Below are positions 45,505 through 56,358 of a DNA stretch of 64,000 bases, piece after piece. The notes beneath the pieces were generated by a model. It saw only the letters and a list, made by a program, of their open reading frames with translations. It made no database searches and had not been told where the DNA came from. Position 1 is the first letter of the stretch. Every line of letters starts with the position of its first letter. The position numbers and the translations under genes were made by a program. The stretch comes from Castanea sativa (Eukaryota > Streptophyta > Magnoliopsida > Fagales > Fagaceae), in assembly GCF_040712315.1 (NCBI RefSeq), contig NC_134023.1, forward strand, positions 16,191,442 to 16,255,441. Direction: 5' to 3'.

Positions 45505-46140
45505 TACGGATGATAATGGGGGGCAACGCTTCGATAGGATCGTCCAAGAAGGCCGAGAAAGACTTATTTAAGGACGGTACAAAGTGTCCGATCGACGGGA
45601 CCTTCATTAGAAAGAATACGGCGAAACGGCTCCGCATCGAGTTTTTTGAAGACGAGGCCGGCGCCTTCACCACCCCCGTGACGACGCGCTTGTGGTTAGC
45701 ATCCGAGTAGGGGATTTCAACGTCCACCGAGTTCTAGTAGACAACGGGAGCTCGGTAGACATCCTTTACTATCCTGCGTTCCGGCGGATGGGGATTGCAA
45801 AGGAGCGCTCGATCCGGCACGCGCGCCCCTCGTCGGCTTCATTGGGGAAACCCGAGTCCATCCTTTAGGATCCGTTACATTGGAGGTGACGGTAGGAGAC
45901 TACCCACGACAAATAACTAAAAATGTCTCCTTTCTAGTGGTGGATTGTTCTTCAGCATACAACGCTATACTCGGACGACCTACACTCAACGCATGGAAAG
46001 CCATCACTTCAACCTACCATCTGATGATCAAGTTTCCCACTGAACATGGGGTTGGAGAACTACGCGGAAATCAAGTAACTGCGAGGGAATGCTACGTGGC
46101 CATGATGGAGATGGATGACCTGTACGTACAATGAGCATCG
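45505..46140 (+). pseudogene. pol (PR): Retropepsin-like protease region of pol
   Basis: VLVDNGSSVDILYY is encoded at 45,731-45,772; the aspartate before NGSS is the catalytic residue (GAC at 45,740-45,742). An 84-codon intact stretch follows (45,880-46,134), including VGDYPRQITKNVSFLVVDCS and YNAILGRPTLNAWK. Two frame changes lie before it, near 45,705 and 45,830. The protease would cleave the Gag-Pol precursor. Confidence 0.85.
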
Positions 46141-46199
46141 AAGAACGAGAGAATAATGGCGGAACCCGTGGAGACATTGGAAGAAGTCCAACTAGATGA

Positions 46200-47130
46200 T
46201 TCAAGGCCGATCGAACCACCGGGATAGGAACCTCGGTCGACCAAGCTGATTCGACATGCGCTTTTAACGTTCCTTAAAGAGAACCAAGATGTGTTCGCAT
46301 GGAGCCATGACGACATGCCGGGAATAGATCCAGTTGTCATAGTTCATAAATTGAATGTATCACCCTCCTTCCCCCCAAATTCACAAAAGAAACGCGTGTT
46401 TGCCCCTGAGCGAGATCGGGCCGCAACGAGAGGAAGTGCGGAAGCTACGAGAAGCGGACTTCATACGAGAGGTGTACTACCGCACCGGCCGGCGAACGTG
46501 GTAATGGTCAAAAAGACAAATGTGAAGTTTAGAATCAGCGTTGATATCACGAATCGAAACAAAGCATGCCCTAAAGACGGTTATCCGCTCCACGGATTGA
46601 CGCCTTAGTCGACTCAACCGCAAAACATGAGTTGTTGAGCTTCGTGGACGCCTTCTCGGGGTACAACCAGATTAAGTTGGAGAAGACGGATCAAGAGAAG
46701 ACATCATTCGTGACGAGTCAAGGGCTTTTTTGCTATAAGGTGATGCCATTCGGGCTCAAGAATGCAGGAGCCACATACCAAAGATTAATGAACAAGATGT
46801 TCGAGCACCAGATTGGCCGAAACGTCCAAGTCTACGTAGATGACATGTTGGTAAAAAGCGTAAAAGCGTCGGATCATCTGAGGGACCTCCAGGAGACTTT
46901 CGACACTCTTCGAACGTACAAAATGAAGCTGAACCCAAGCAAATGCACATTCGGAGTAACTGGAAAGTTCTTAAAGGGTTCATGGTGTCCCGACGGGGCA
47001 TCGAGGTCAACCCCGAGAAAGTAAAAGCAATAATGGATCTAGCTCCTCCAAGGACGGTGAAGGAAGTGCAAAAGCCCGACGGGAAGATAGCAGCCTTGAA
47101 TAGGTTTGTATCAAGAGCAACAGACAAGTG
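46200..47130 (+). pseudogene. pol (RT): Reverse transcriptase region of pol
   Basis: An intact 130-codon stretch (46,632-47,024) contains FVDAFSGYNQIKL, VMPFGLKNAGATYQRLMNKM and the catalytic YVDDM (46,833-46,847), then CTFGV. The N-terminal fingers (KENQDVFAWSHDDMPGIDP onward, 46,275-46,500) and the thumb (RGIEVNPEKVKAIMDLAPPR, 46,995-47,055) are in other frames. The catalytic aspartates are present, but the frame is broken on both sides. Confidence 0.9.
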
Positions 47131-47139
47131 TCTCCCTTT

Positions 47140-47640
47140 CTTTAGGACGTTAAGGAGATCTTTTGAATGGACGGACGAATGCCAAAGAGCATTTGAAGAG
47201 TTGAAGGCATATCTCTGTGCCCCACCGTTGCTTAGCCCGTCTACGCCGGGGGAGGAATTATTCCCTGCACAGTCATCAGCCGGCGGTAAGTGCGGCTCTC
47301 ATTAGAGAAGAAAGGAAGGTACGAAGCCCATCTACTTTGTAAGCCGGCGCTACGAGGCGCGAGAGGAAAGGTACCCACGGATGGAAAAACTCGCCTTCGC
47401 GCTTGTAACCGCAGCCCGAAACTCGAAAACCGTATTTTCAAGCACACGCAATAATAGTCCCGACGGATCAACCATTGCGGAGAGCGATGAACAATTCCGA
47501 AGCCATTGGACGGATGGCCTTGTGGGCAATCGAGCCGAGCGAATACGATATCCAATACCGGCCACGAGCAGTTGTGAAAGGACAAATATTGGCGGACTTT
47601 ATTGCGGAGTTCACTACACGTGAGGAGCGGGGGCAGCGAG
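47140..47640 (+). pseudogene. pol (RNH): Ty3/gypsy RNase H region of pol
   Basis: WTDECQRAFEELKAYLC (47,167-47,220), then YFVSRR, EERYPRMEKLAFALVTAAR and MNNSEAIGRMALWAIEPSEY … ILADFIAEFTTREE are spread over at least three frames. This is the connection and gypsy-type RNase H segment that follows RT. Several single-base shifts lie at 47,268-47,300 and 47,415-47,470. Confidence 0.85.
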
Positions 47641-47649
47641 AGGAGCCCA

Positions 47650-48065
47650 CATGGTGAATTCACACAGACGGATCCTCCAATAAGCATGCGGGAGGAGTCG
47701 GAGTTGTACTCCATACCCCAGAAGGAGATAAGATTGAATGTATGATCCGTCTGGAGTTCCCTACTACGAATAATGAAGCGGAGTATGAGGCCCTGATGGC
47801 GGGATTGGAGCTTGCAATAGCGGGCAGGGCCAGGGAAGGCGGTATACTCCGATTCCCAAATCGTAGCTAGCCAAGTTAATGGGAGTTATGATTGCGGGAG
47901 TGAACGAATGAGAAAGTACCTCGGAGAAGTGAAGGGTCGAACTAATGACCTCCAATTCACAATAACTCAAATCCCGAGAGAAGAGAACCAAGAAGCGGAT
48001 CGACTTGCAAAGGCTGCTTCGGCCGAACCTATGGTTATCCCAGAACAGGTATTATCCTTTGTCCA
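47650..48065 (+). pseudogene. pol (aRNH): Second (archaeal-type) RNase H domain
   Basis: A separate RNase H fold follows: IHTDGSSNKHAGGVGVVLHT (first catalytic Asp in TDGSS), the NNEAEYEALMAGLELAI motif (catalytic Glu), a YSDSQIVASQVNG-like strand (catalytic Asp; partly in another frame), and REENQEADRLAKAASAEP (final Asp in EADRLAK). All four acidic positions are still legible. Two RNase H domains in one pol are described for the Tat lineage. Confidence 0.8.
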
Positions 48066-48279
48066 ATATTCGTCGTTGCTAGATAACGTTCGGTGCGGGA
48101 GTTAACCACGCGAAGACGATTGGACGATTCCAATTGTGACATACCTCGGACGGGAAGCTTCCGGACGGGAAGGAAGAAGCCGAGCGAAGGTTAGAGCCGC
48201 CCGATTCATACTAATCAAAGGCATCCTCTACAAAAGAGGATTCTCCCGACCATATCTAAGATGCCTAGGCCATGACGGG

Positions 48280-49390
48280 CGGATTATGTAATGAGGGAAG
48301 TTCATGAAGGGATTTGTGGAAACCACTCGGGATCGAGGTCTCTCGGTACACAAGCTACTCGAGGCCGGTATTGATGGCCGACAATGCGGAAGGATGCCCA
48401 TATTTACGTGAGAGCCTCGCGATAAGTGTCAACGGTTCGGCAATCTTATTAGGCGGCCAACAGAGGAACTCACACCCATGACGGCCCCATGGCCGTTCGC
48501 ACGATGGGGATTGGACATCATGGGTCCATTTCCAATGGCCGCAAGACAACTCGAAGTTCCCGGTAGTAGGAATCGACTACTTCACCAAATGGGTGGAAGC
48601 GAAGCTCTTGCTACAATCACGGAGAAAAATATTCGCAACTTTGTATGGAGAAATATTATCTCTCGCCGATATGGGATCCGAGAGTACTCGTGTCGGACAA
48701 TGGGAAGCAATTCGACAACGATGCGTTCGAGACTTTTGTTCTCGGCCTAGGAATCAAGAATCACTATTCGTCACCCGCTCATCCACGAGCATGGACAAGT
48801 TGAAGTCACGAACCGGTCCTTGTTAAAGATCATCAAGACCGGCTCGAGGGCAAAGGGCATATGGCCGGACGAGTTACCAAGCGTCTTATGGGCGTACGTA
48901 ACGACGGCAAGAACGCCAACGGGAGAAACACCGTTTCGATTGGCGTTTGGTGCCGAAGCCCTCGTAGGCAGAAGTAGGTTTCGACGAGCTACCGCGTGGA
49001 AAGCTATGACGAGAATGAGAATGCGAAGCATTACGTCTAGAGCTTGACCTTGTTGGACGAAGTCGGGGCAACGGCGGCTCAAAGACCGGCGCGGTACTGT
49101 GACATGATGGCAAAACACTACAATTCTAAGGTTCGGCTTAGGGACTTCAAAGTCGGAGATCTAGTGTTACGAAAAGTGCTTGGCGCTACGAAAGATGCAT
49201 CCCAGGAAAGCTGGGTCCCAGTTGGGAAGGCCCGTACCGAATCATTTCATGGCACGGGAAGGAACGTACTACTTGGAGACATTAGACGGAAAGAAGTTGA
49301 GCCATCCTCGGGAACACGAGCACCTCGAAGAAGTACTACCAATAGTGCAGCAGTCACAATACCTAGGCTGCCTTACTTTTCAGTTTAGTT
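48280..49390 (+). pseudogene. pol (INT): Integrase region of pol
   Basis: The zinc-finger part is badly worn (48,280-48,480). The DDE core starts at WPFARWGLDIMGPFPMA (first Asp, GAC at 48,514-48,516), then the DNG-like and NHYSS-like parts around 48,690-48,780 in mixed frames, and SGRAKGIWPDELPSVLWAY-like sequence at 48,840-48,900. A C-terminal domain runs to a stop at 49,386-49,388. Many frame changes. The enzyme would insert the cDNA in the nucleus. Confidence 0.85.
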
Positions 49391-49498
49391 TTAGACAGTT
49401 GTAGTTTTTACTCTTTAGACAGCTTTTCTTTTTCATGAACAATTTGGTTTATTGAACTTATGGGAGGAATTTTTTAAATAAATGCATGCTGATGAGAA

Positions 49499-49800
49499 CC
49501 TACAAGTCCACATAGTGGACGGATCACCCAAAGGGTGAAGAGCCTACAAGTCCAAAAAGTGGACGGATCACCCAAAGGGTGAGAAACCTACAAGTCCACA
49601 AAGTGGACGAATCACCCAAAGGGTGAGAAACCTACAAGTCCACAAAATGGACGGATCACCCACAGGGTGAGAAATTTACGAGTCCACAAACTGGACGGAT
49701 CACCAAAAGGGTGAAAAACCTAAAGTTCACAAAGTGGACGGATCACCCACAGGGTGAGAAACCTACACGTCCACAAAGTGGACGGATCACCCAAAGAGAA
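49499..49800. repeat. Tandem array of seven 44-bp units, each with two mini-hairpins
   Basis: Units start at about 49,499, 49,543, 49,587, 49,631, 49,675, 49,719 and 49,762. Each contains GTCCACAAAGTGGAC (6-bp stem, AAA loop) and TCACCCAAAGGGTGA (6-bp stem, AAA loop), giving up to 14 alternating hairpins. Some stems carry one mismatch (units 2, 4 and 5). The array lies between the pol stop (49,388) and the end of the antisense gene (50,004). Tandem repeats in the 3' untranslated region are known for Ogre/Tat elements. Confidence 0.95.
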
Positions 49801-50003
49801 AGAAATCTAGTTCGAAAAATGAACGGTTAGCAAAAATACATTTGAAAGGCCATTCATCAAGTGGACGGGTTAACTGAAAGTACGACGGATAATGAGCAAG
49901 CAACATGCAATAAAAGATTCGATAAATCAAAGTTAAAATTACAAATGACGGATTAAATAAAGTTCTCTTACAACGGTAAAAACTTTTACAAAAAGCAAGT
50001 GTC

Positions 50004-52160
50004 CTATTCATTCTTAGGAGGAGAGTTCTCGACCATTGGACCATCATTTGGCTGGCTAGGAGGTGGAACTTCGCCTTCGTCGGGAGCAGGCCGACGGCAA
50101 ATACTTCTTCCGTACTTTCGGAACGGACGGATTGTGCAAGCGTTTGCCCTTGGGCGTCGATGGATATATGGGATACGTCCGTCGTGGTACGATGACTTCA
50201 CCGACGGATGGCGTCATCGAACCCGTCGGCCAAAAAGGAGCTCCCCAGCTCCGTCAGAAGGAGTTCAGAATCCCGGTATTCTAGAATGGCTATCTCCTTC
50301 GCGTTGTGAAGCTTGGATGTTGTCTCCGTCAGCTGCTTCTCCTTGTCCTTTAATATCTCACGAAGATGCCCGTTCTCCTTTTCCACCTCCTCTCCGACTG
50401 CTCAGAGCATTTGAGCTTTACGTCCATATTGATCTTGTAGGTCTTCAACTCGTGCAGTTCATCCTCCATCGTCTTGCCTTTCTTTCTCAGACGGTCCATA
50501 GATGTCTCGTGATTAAGACAACGGCCAAGAAGCCCTTTCATCATCACCATGGCCTGAAAGCAAAGTACAATGTCATGACGGATGTGATGAAACTTAGCAA
50601 CAATACTAGGCAGATTCAAGATTACCTGTGCAAGGGTGAAAAGACCCGTCTCACCCATCGCCTCCGTTGAATGGTTGCCAAGGTCTGCATAGTCGTCGGT
50701 CGGCATAGATGACATCTTCTCCAGGGCGTAGCCGAATCCTCCGGAAGAGGACGGGTGGTTTCTCTCCTTCCGGGCCTTTCATAAAGCCCTTTCCTTTTCC
50801 ATGCTTGACATTATCTTCTGCCTCCAAGGCCACGACGGGTTCGGAGGTCTTTTGCTTCTTGGGAGGACGGTCCGTTTTTTCAACTTGAATCCGTTTTGAC
50901 GGTACAGGAGGGACCGTCCCCTTTGTGACCTCCCTCTTGTTTTTCTTCGCCGCCCGTTGCTTAATGAATGCTTTCCTCACAGCGGCGTCCATCTCTGTAA
51001 ATCAAAGACGGATGAGAAGGGAAAAATAAAAGTAAAATAAGAGAAAAATTAAAGACGGGTATAATGTTGATGGACTTACGTTTTCGAATTACGTTATCGT
51101 ATTGACGGGCGGCGGATGAAGGTTACTAGTCCGTCACAATACCGGTGAAGCGTGTCGAGTGTGACGAGTTGAGCCCAAGTCCTCTCTTGCAATTTTGTTT
51201 TGTTGAAGATTTTCTCCGTAAAATTCCAATCGCTCCAAATCAACTTGTGGACGGTCCCGCGCCGCAATAAAGGACGGTTAGGCCTAAAAGAAAAATGAAA
51301 ACAAACTTCAAAAGGACGGAAGCAAAAGGGATACACATGCCGACGGAGGCATTATGCCCCAATGTTGTGTCGACGGGCATATTAGTTACATCTCTGGATG
51401 ACACATCCATTCGTCCCCTTCTAAAAAGAAGTAACGGCTCTTCCGATCTGTTCGAGTCCGGAGTGTCACCGACGAGCCTCGATAAAGGACTTCTAGCCGC
51501 GAAGCTATACATCCCCTTGGACTTAACAATCTCTGTCGGACGGTAACAATGGAAAAATTCTTCCACCGTCAACCTTCGGGAAACCGTCGGACATTGCCCC
51601 GTACAAAACCTCAACCCCGATGAACACTCTCCGGGCATTGGGGAGATTTGGGTGACGGACGTACCAAGGTATTGAAGAAGTCGACGGTGAAGAGAACTTA
51701 ATGGAAACACGAGCCCCGCCTTTAAAGCTTGCTCGTAGATCCCAACACCGTCTACTCCCTTGTAGTAGCATTTCTCGGATTTTTGGGAAGACGCGGACGG
51801 ATGTTATCCGGTATTTGATACTTGGTCCTAAGTGAGTTGAGTTGGGATTCAGTCATGGACGACCTAAAATCATTTACGCGTCCGGAGGCAAAGCATGACG
51901 AATTCCCTAAGGCCATCCAGGCCAATTATTGGCTGGACGGGGGATCAACGCCGTCCAAGCTACTACCGGACGACTCGAACTCTCCGTCTCTATACCACCG
52001 TCAAGGGAAGAAGAGGTACTTGACGAATTCCTCTCTTCACTAGAAGTGTCGGGATCTCTTGGACTCGACGGAAACTTTCATCGTAGCCGCCCCTCGCGGG
52101 CAAACGACCGATTATGGGACGCACTAGACATTACCTACATTTATGACGGTATAACCTAAG
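50004..52160 (-). pseudogene. Antisense gene of the Tat element (aORF), frameshifted
   Basis: Minus-strand pieces in order. About 51,710-51,300: a globular region with FPLSSLHRRLLQYLGTSVTQ, LTVEEFFHCYRPTEIVKSKG and VGDTPDSNRS. 50,992-50,700: a lysine-rich part beginning MDAAVRKAFIKQRAAKKNKR with basic, NLS-like PPKKQKTSE. 50,650-50,200: heptad-rich coiled coil (MDRLRKKGKTMEDELHELKT; EKENGHLREILKDKEKQLTE). A proline-rich end NDGPMVENSPPKNE stops at 50,004. Such antisense ORFs are known in Tat-lineage elements and their function is unknown; a nuclear or nucleic-acid-binding role is only a guess. Several frame breaks are present, fewer in the coiled-coil half. Confidence 0.75.
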
Positions 52161-52374
52161 ATACCGACGGTTCTAAAGAAAGTACATATACTTAAAATAG
52201 TGAAATTCGAGAAAGACGGAGAAAGGTTTGTAACACATACCGGATTGAGACGGTTTCGGACGAGTAGCGACGGACGGATTCGCTCGAAATGGCGGGAAGA
52301 CACGATTGTTATGACGGTTGTGCTCTTGCTCGCAAGTTTTTGATATGAGGATAAAATGAGGAGAGAAAAATCGG

Positions 52375-52477
52375 CTTTTTATAGAACGGAGGCACGGAAT
52401 ACGAAGCGACGCCTCGTTTTGGGGAAATAGCCAATCCACGAGGGCCACGTGCTCTTCGTCGAAATACGAGCCACGTG
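52375..52477 (-). promoter_or_regulatory. Putative promoter of the antisense gene: TATA box and two G-boxes
   Basis: On the minus strand TATAAAAAG (52,383-52,375) is preceded by two CACGTG boxes (52,446-52,451 and 52,472-52,477), about 65-95 bp upstream. A non-coding, leader-like stretch follows, with a possible donor CCG|GTATGTG near 52,240. Position and composition fit a pol II core promoter driving the antisense gene from inside the element. Not experimentally supported. Confidence 0.5.
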
Positions 52478-52570
52478 TCGTCCGTCATGGTATGCCAAGG
52501 CCGTCCCATTTAATACATTGCTTTTAGTCATTCCATGGATCCGTCGGGGAATATAAGGACGGATCCAAGG

Positions 52571-52587
52571 ACTCTGAAGGGGGCAAG
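52571..52587 (+). promoter_or_regulatory. Polypurine-rich tract before the 3' LTR
   Basis: ACTCTGAAGGGGGCAAG directly before the 3' LTR, where plus-strand priming occurs. Purine-rich but interrupted. Confidence 0.6.
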
Positions 52588-53084
52588 CGAAGGGGATAAA
52601 AATAGTAAATGGATGGACGAGAGATGACGGGTCGACACCATGAGTGACCCGGCTATGACGGTTGGGTGTTGCGGAATATCCGTCCTGTATAAATTAATTA
52701 TGGCTGCCACGTGGCATGTCGTTTGATACATTTCGGATAAGCCTTTGCTTTATCCCCACGCAAACGTGTATATTTGGACTTCTTGCGACGCACGTTTGGG
52801 AAGACTCCTATATGGAAAGGAACTTGAGAAGGAAGTTGTATCCTTAAAGAAAGGTAATTCTACTCAATATAAATACCCCAGAAACCCTAGGTATGAAGGT
52901 ACGCATAATATTCTTAACTCTAGCACTCTAGGGTTAAAGGAACAAGATTCTAACTTGACCTTCGGAGGGTATTCGGCCGACACCACACCGGTGCTCTCTT
53001 CTAGGTTCTTCGTTTTACTTTTGCAGGTGTTGCTTTCGTTTGAGGAGTGTTTGGAACTCACTGGTGATATTTTCGGCATCATCA
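52588..53084 (+). repeat. 3' LTR (497 bp)
   Basis: Matches the 5' LTR apart from five substitutions (the first base is C, giving CG instead of TG) and one extra base. Followed by the AAAAC target duplication. Confidence 0.95.
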
Positions 53085-53089
53085 AAAAC

Positions 53090-54039
53090 AATCAATTATT
53101 TGTTTCAGTATGGCATTTGGTGCAAAACATTTTTTTCAGTATGGCATAAGCATTTCTTAAGTATTGAGAATCTATTTCAATATATCCTAATATCAAAAAT
53201 AATATTTAAAAAATCAAACATAAAAAAACTATTCAATTTCCATTAGATGTTTAACCTTACTTAAAAGAATCAATAAAAACATATTATGTTGCAACTGTGT
53301 TTTAACTTTTAAGGGGTTCTGAATCTTAGTATAAAGAAATGTAGTACCTGTAGCTACAATTTATCATATTACATATTTATTAATTTATCATATTATATAT
53401 TTATTAATTTAATGGCAAAAACAGAGAAGAAAAGTCATACCTAGGGCCCACTTGTAGAACTTGGAGCAGACCTTAATATCAAATCTGTAACAAATTGAAA
53501 AACAAATCAACTTGATGAACTAATAAATACGAAGAAGAAGCAAAGAAAGAAAACAAACAAACCAACTTAATAGACATGAAGAAGTAAAGAAGAAAGAAAG
53601 AATTTACATATTATATATCTATTAATTTAATGACAAAAATAAAGAAAAGATGTCATACCTAGGGGCTAGGGCCTGCTAATAGAACTTCCAGCAAATTGGT
53701 GAAAATGCCAAATTGGTGAAAATTTGAAAAGCAAAACTTGATAAACGTGAAGAAGAGTTAAAGAGGAAAGGAAAATTGAAACAAAAGAGATAAGAGTGGC
53801 TGAAAAAACAACTGAGTGACTGAGAAAAATATGGGGATGATGCACTTCAGATCCGTTACATTAGGTAGTGCTCTTTATTATCTTTTTTCTTTTTCTTTTT
53901 TTTAACTACATCTCATGAATTATTTTGACAGAAACTATATAATAATGTTAGTAATACAAATTATTTTACAAAAAAATTTACAAACTGCTGATGTGGTAAG
54001 TGATTATTGGTAAATGAAAAAGTGATATTAATGGTAGGT
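53090..54039. other. Intergenic, nothing recognised
   Basis: AT-rich flank of the gypsy insertion. A segment around 'catacctagg' plus AGAA-rich text occurs twice (53,400-53,560 and 53,590-53,790). No gene. Confidence 0.5.
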
Positions 54040-56095
54040 CTAGATGAAAACCAATAATAAGTTGTTGGGTGATGTAATATTTTTTAGAGTTACATCACGT
54101 GTAACTTGAACCCAATTCTATATTTCTTAATTCGATGTGAATTTTGACAAATATACCGTTAGATTATTTTTCATGCATACAAAATTTAAAGGTGATCAAA
54201 AATTAATAGCCACGTCATCAATCAATTGTCTAAATTCAAGTTTTTGTAATTTAAAATCTTGTGTTAAATATGAGTTTAAAGATCAAATAACAAATTACAT
54301 CCGATTGGCATAAAATTGGCATGCATGTTAAAAATATATAGAATATGAAATCTAAGGTTGGATTTTCAAAATATGAATCCAATAATAAGTTATTAGGTGG
54401 TATAACATTTTTTAGAGTTACATTAGGTGTAACTTGAACACAGCCATATTTTTCTTAATTCGATGTGAATTTTGACAAATCTACTGTTATATTACATTAT
54501 CTTCATATATTTTTCATGCTTAGAAAATTTGAAGGTGATCAAATATTAATAGCCATATCATCAACAAATTGTCTATATTCAAGTTTTAGTGGTTTAAAAT
54601 AATGCATAAAATATGAGTTTATAGATTAAATGGTAAATTACATCCGATTAGCATGAAATTTGGCATGCATGTTAAGACCATATAGAACATGTAATCCAAC
54701 GGTTGAATTTTCAAAATATGAAATCAATAATAAGTTATTGGGTGGTGTAACTTTTTTAGAGTTACGTCAAGTGTAACTCGAATCCAACCTTATATTTCTT
54801 AATTCGATGTGAATTTTGACAAATCTACCATTAGATTACATTATCTTCATATATTTTTCATGCTTACAAAATTTCAATGTGATCAAAGATTAATAGCCAT
54901 GTCATCAATCAATTGTCTAAATTCAAATTTTTGTAATTTAAAATATTGCATTAAATATGAGTTTACAGATCAAATGACAAATTACATCCGATTGGCATGA
55001 AAATTGGCATGCATGTTAAGAACATATAGAATATGAAATCCAACGGTTAAATTTTCAAAATATGAATTAAATGATAAGTTATTGGGTAGTGTAACATTTT
55101 TTAGAGTTACATTAGGTGTAACTTGAACCCAGCTCTATATTCTTAATTCGATGTGAATTTTGACAAATCAACCGTTAGATTACATTATCTTTATATATTT
55201 TTCATGTTTACAAAATTTCAAGATGATCAAATATTAATAGTCATGTCATCAACAAATTGTCTATATTCAAGTTTTAGTGGTTTAAAATAATGCATAAAAT
55301 ATGAGTTTATAAATCAAATGGTAAATTACATCCGATTGGTATAAAAATTGGCATACATGTTAAGACCATAGAGAAAATGTAATCCAACGGTTGAATTTTC
55401 AAAATAAGTATTTGATAATAAGTTATTGGGTGGTGTAATATTTTTTTGAGTTACATTAGATGTAACTTGAACCCAACCCTATATTTCTTAATTCGATGTG
55501 AATTTTGAAAAATCTATCGTTAGATTACATTATCTCCATATATTTTTCATGCTTACAAAATTTCAATGTGATCAAAGATTAATAGTCATGTCATCAATCA
55601 ATTGTCTAAATTCAAATTTTTGTAATTTAAAATATTGCATTAAATATGAGTTTAAAGATCAAATAGTAAATTACATCTGATTGGTATGAAAATTGGTATG
55701 CATGTTAAGAGCATATATAATATAAAATCTAACGGTCAAATTCAATAATAAGCTATTGGGTGGTGTAACATTTTTTAAAGTTACATTAGGAGTAACTTGA
55801 ACCAGTCCTATATTTCTTAATTCGATGTGAATTTTGACAAATTTACTGTTAGATTACATTATCTACATATATTTTTCATGCTTACAAAATTTCAATGTGA
55901 TCAAAGATTAATAGCCATGTCATCAATCAATTGTTTAAATTCAAGTTTTAGTAGTTTAAAATAATGCATAAAATATGAGTTTATAGATCAAGTGGTAAAT
56001 TACATCTGATTGGCATGAAAATTGGCATGCATGTTAGGATCATATAGAAAATGTAATATAACGGTTGAATTTTCAAAATATGAATTCAATTTGAA
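54040..56095. repeat. Satellite-like tandem array, six monomers in A-B-A-B-A-B order
   Basis: The marker AATTCGATGTGAATTTTGA starts at 54,129, 54,457, 54,801, 55,145, 55,490 and 55,819 (spacings 328-345). Monomers 1, 3 and 5 share TTTTTGTAATTTAAAAT; monomers 2, 4 and 6 share GTTTTAGT(G/A)GTTTAAAATAAT and GCATAAAATATGAG. The real repeat is therefore a dimer of about 672-689 bp present three times. No coding capacity; short frames simply recur with the period. Confidence 0.92.
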
Positions 56096-56358
56096 TAATT
56101 TGTGAATTGACAAATTTTATTATTTTGGCTCATATATGATGTGTTATCACTTCTGGGTTTAATCAATTTGAATATGTATGTTATAAATATATGTTAATTT
56201 GATTTATTTAGTTAATTTTTATAAATATTATTACATAGTTGATGATTAAATTGGTTATTAGTTGAATATATTATGATTTTATAATGAATATACCATTCAT
56301 ATATGTATATCCATTATTTTATTAAGTATTTGTGTATCTTACAATACATAATATATGT

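Larger units (their letters stand above)
43575..53084 (+). mobile_element. Complete Ty3/gypsy LTR retrotransposon, Tat lineage, 9.5 kb
   Basis: Two ~496-bp LTRs of about 99% identity, perfect 5-bp target duplication AAAAC (43,570-43,574 and 53,085-53,089), a primer-binding site, gag-PR-RT-RNH-second RNH-INT order, a hairpin-rich tandem array, an antisense gene and a purine-rich tract before the 3' LTR. RT before integrase places it in Ty3/gypsy. A second, archaeal-type RNase H and an antisense ORF are marks of the Tat lineage (Ogre, Retand and relatives). The coding frames carry many breaks, so this copy is not autonomous despite its young LTRs. Confidence 0.95.

Noticed and set aside
49499..49800. 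Array as a CRISPR or integrase attachment cluster
   Set aside because: No unique spacers; the units are contiguous tandem repeats inside a retrotransposon.
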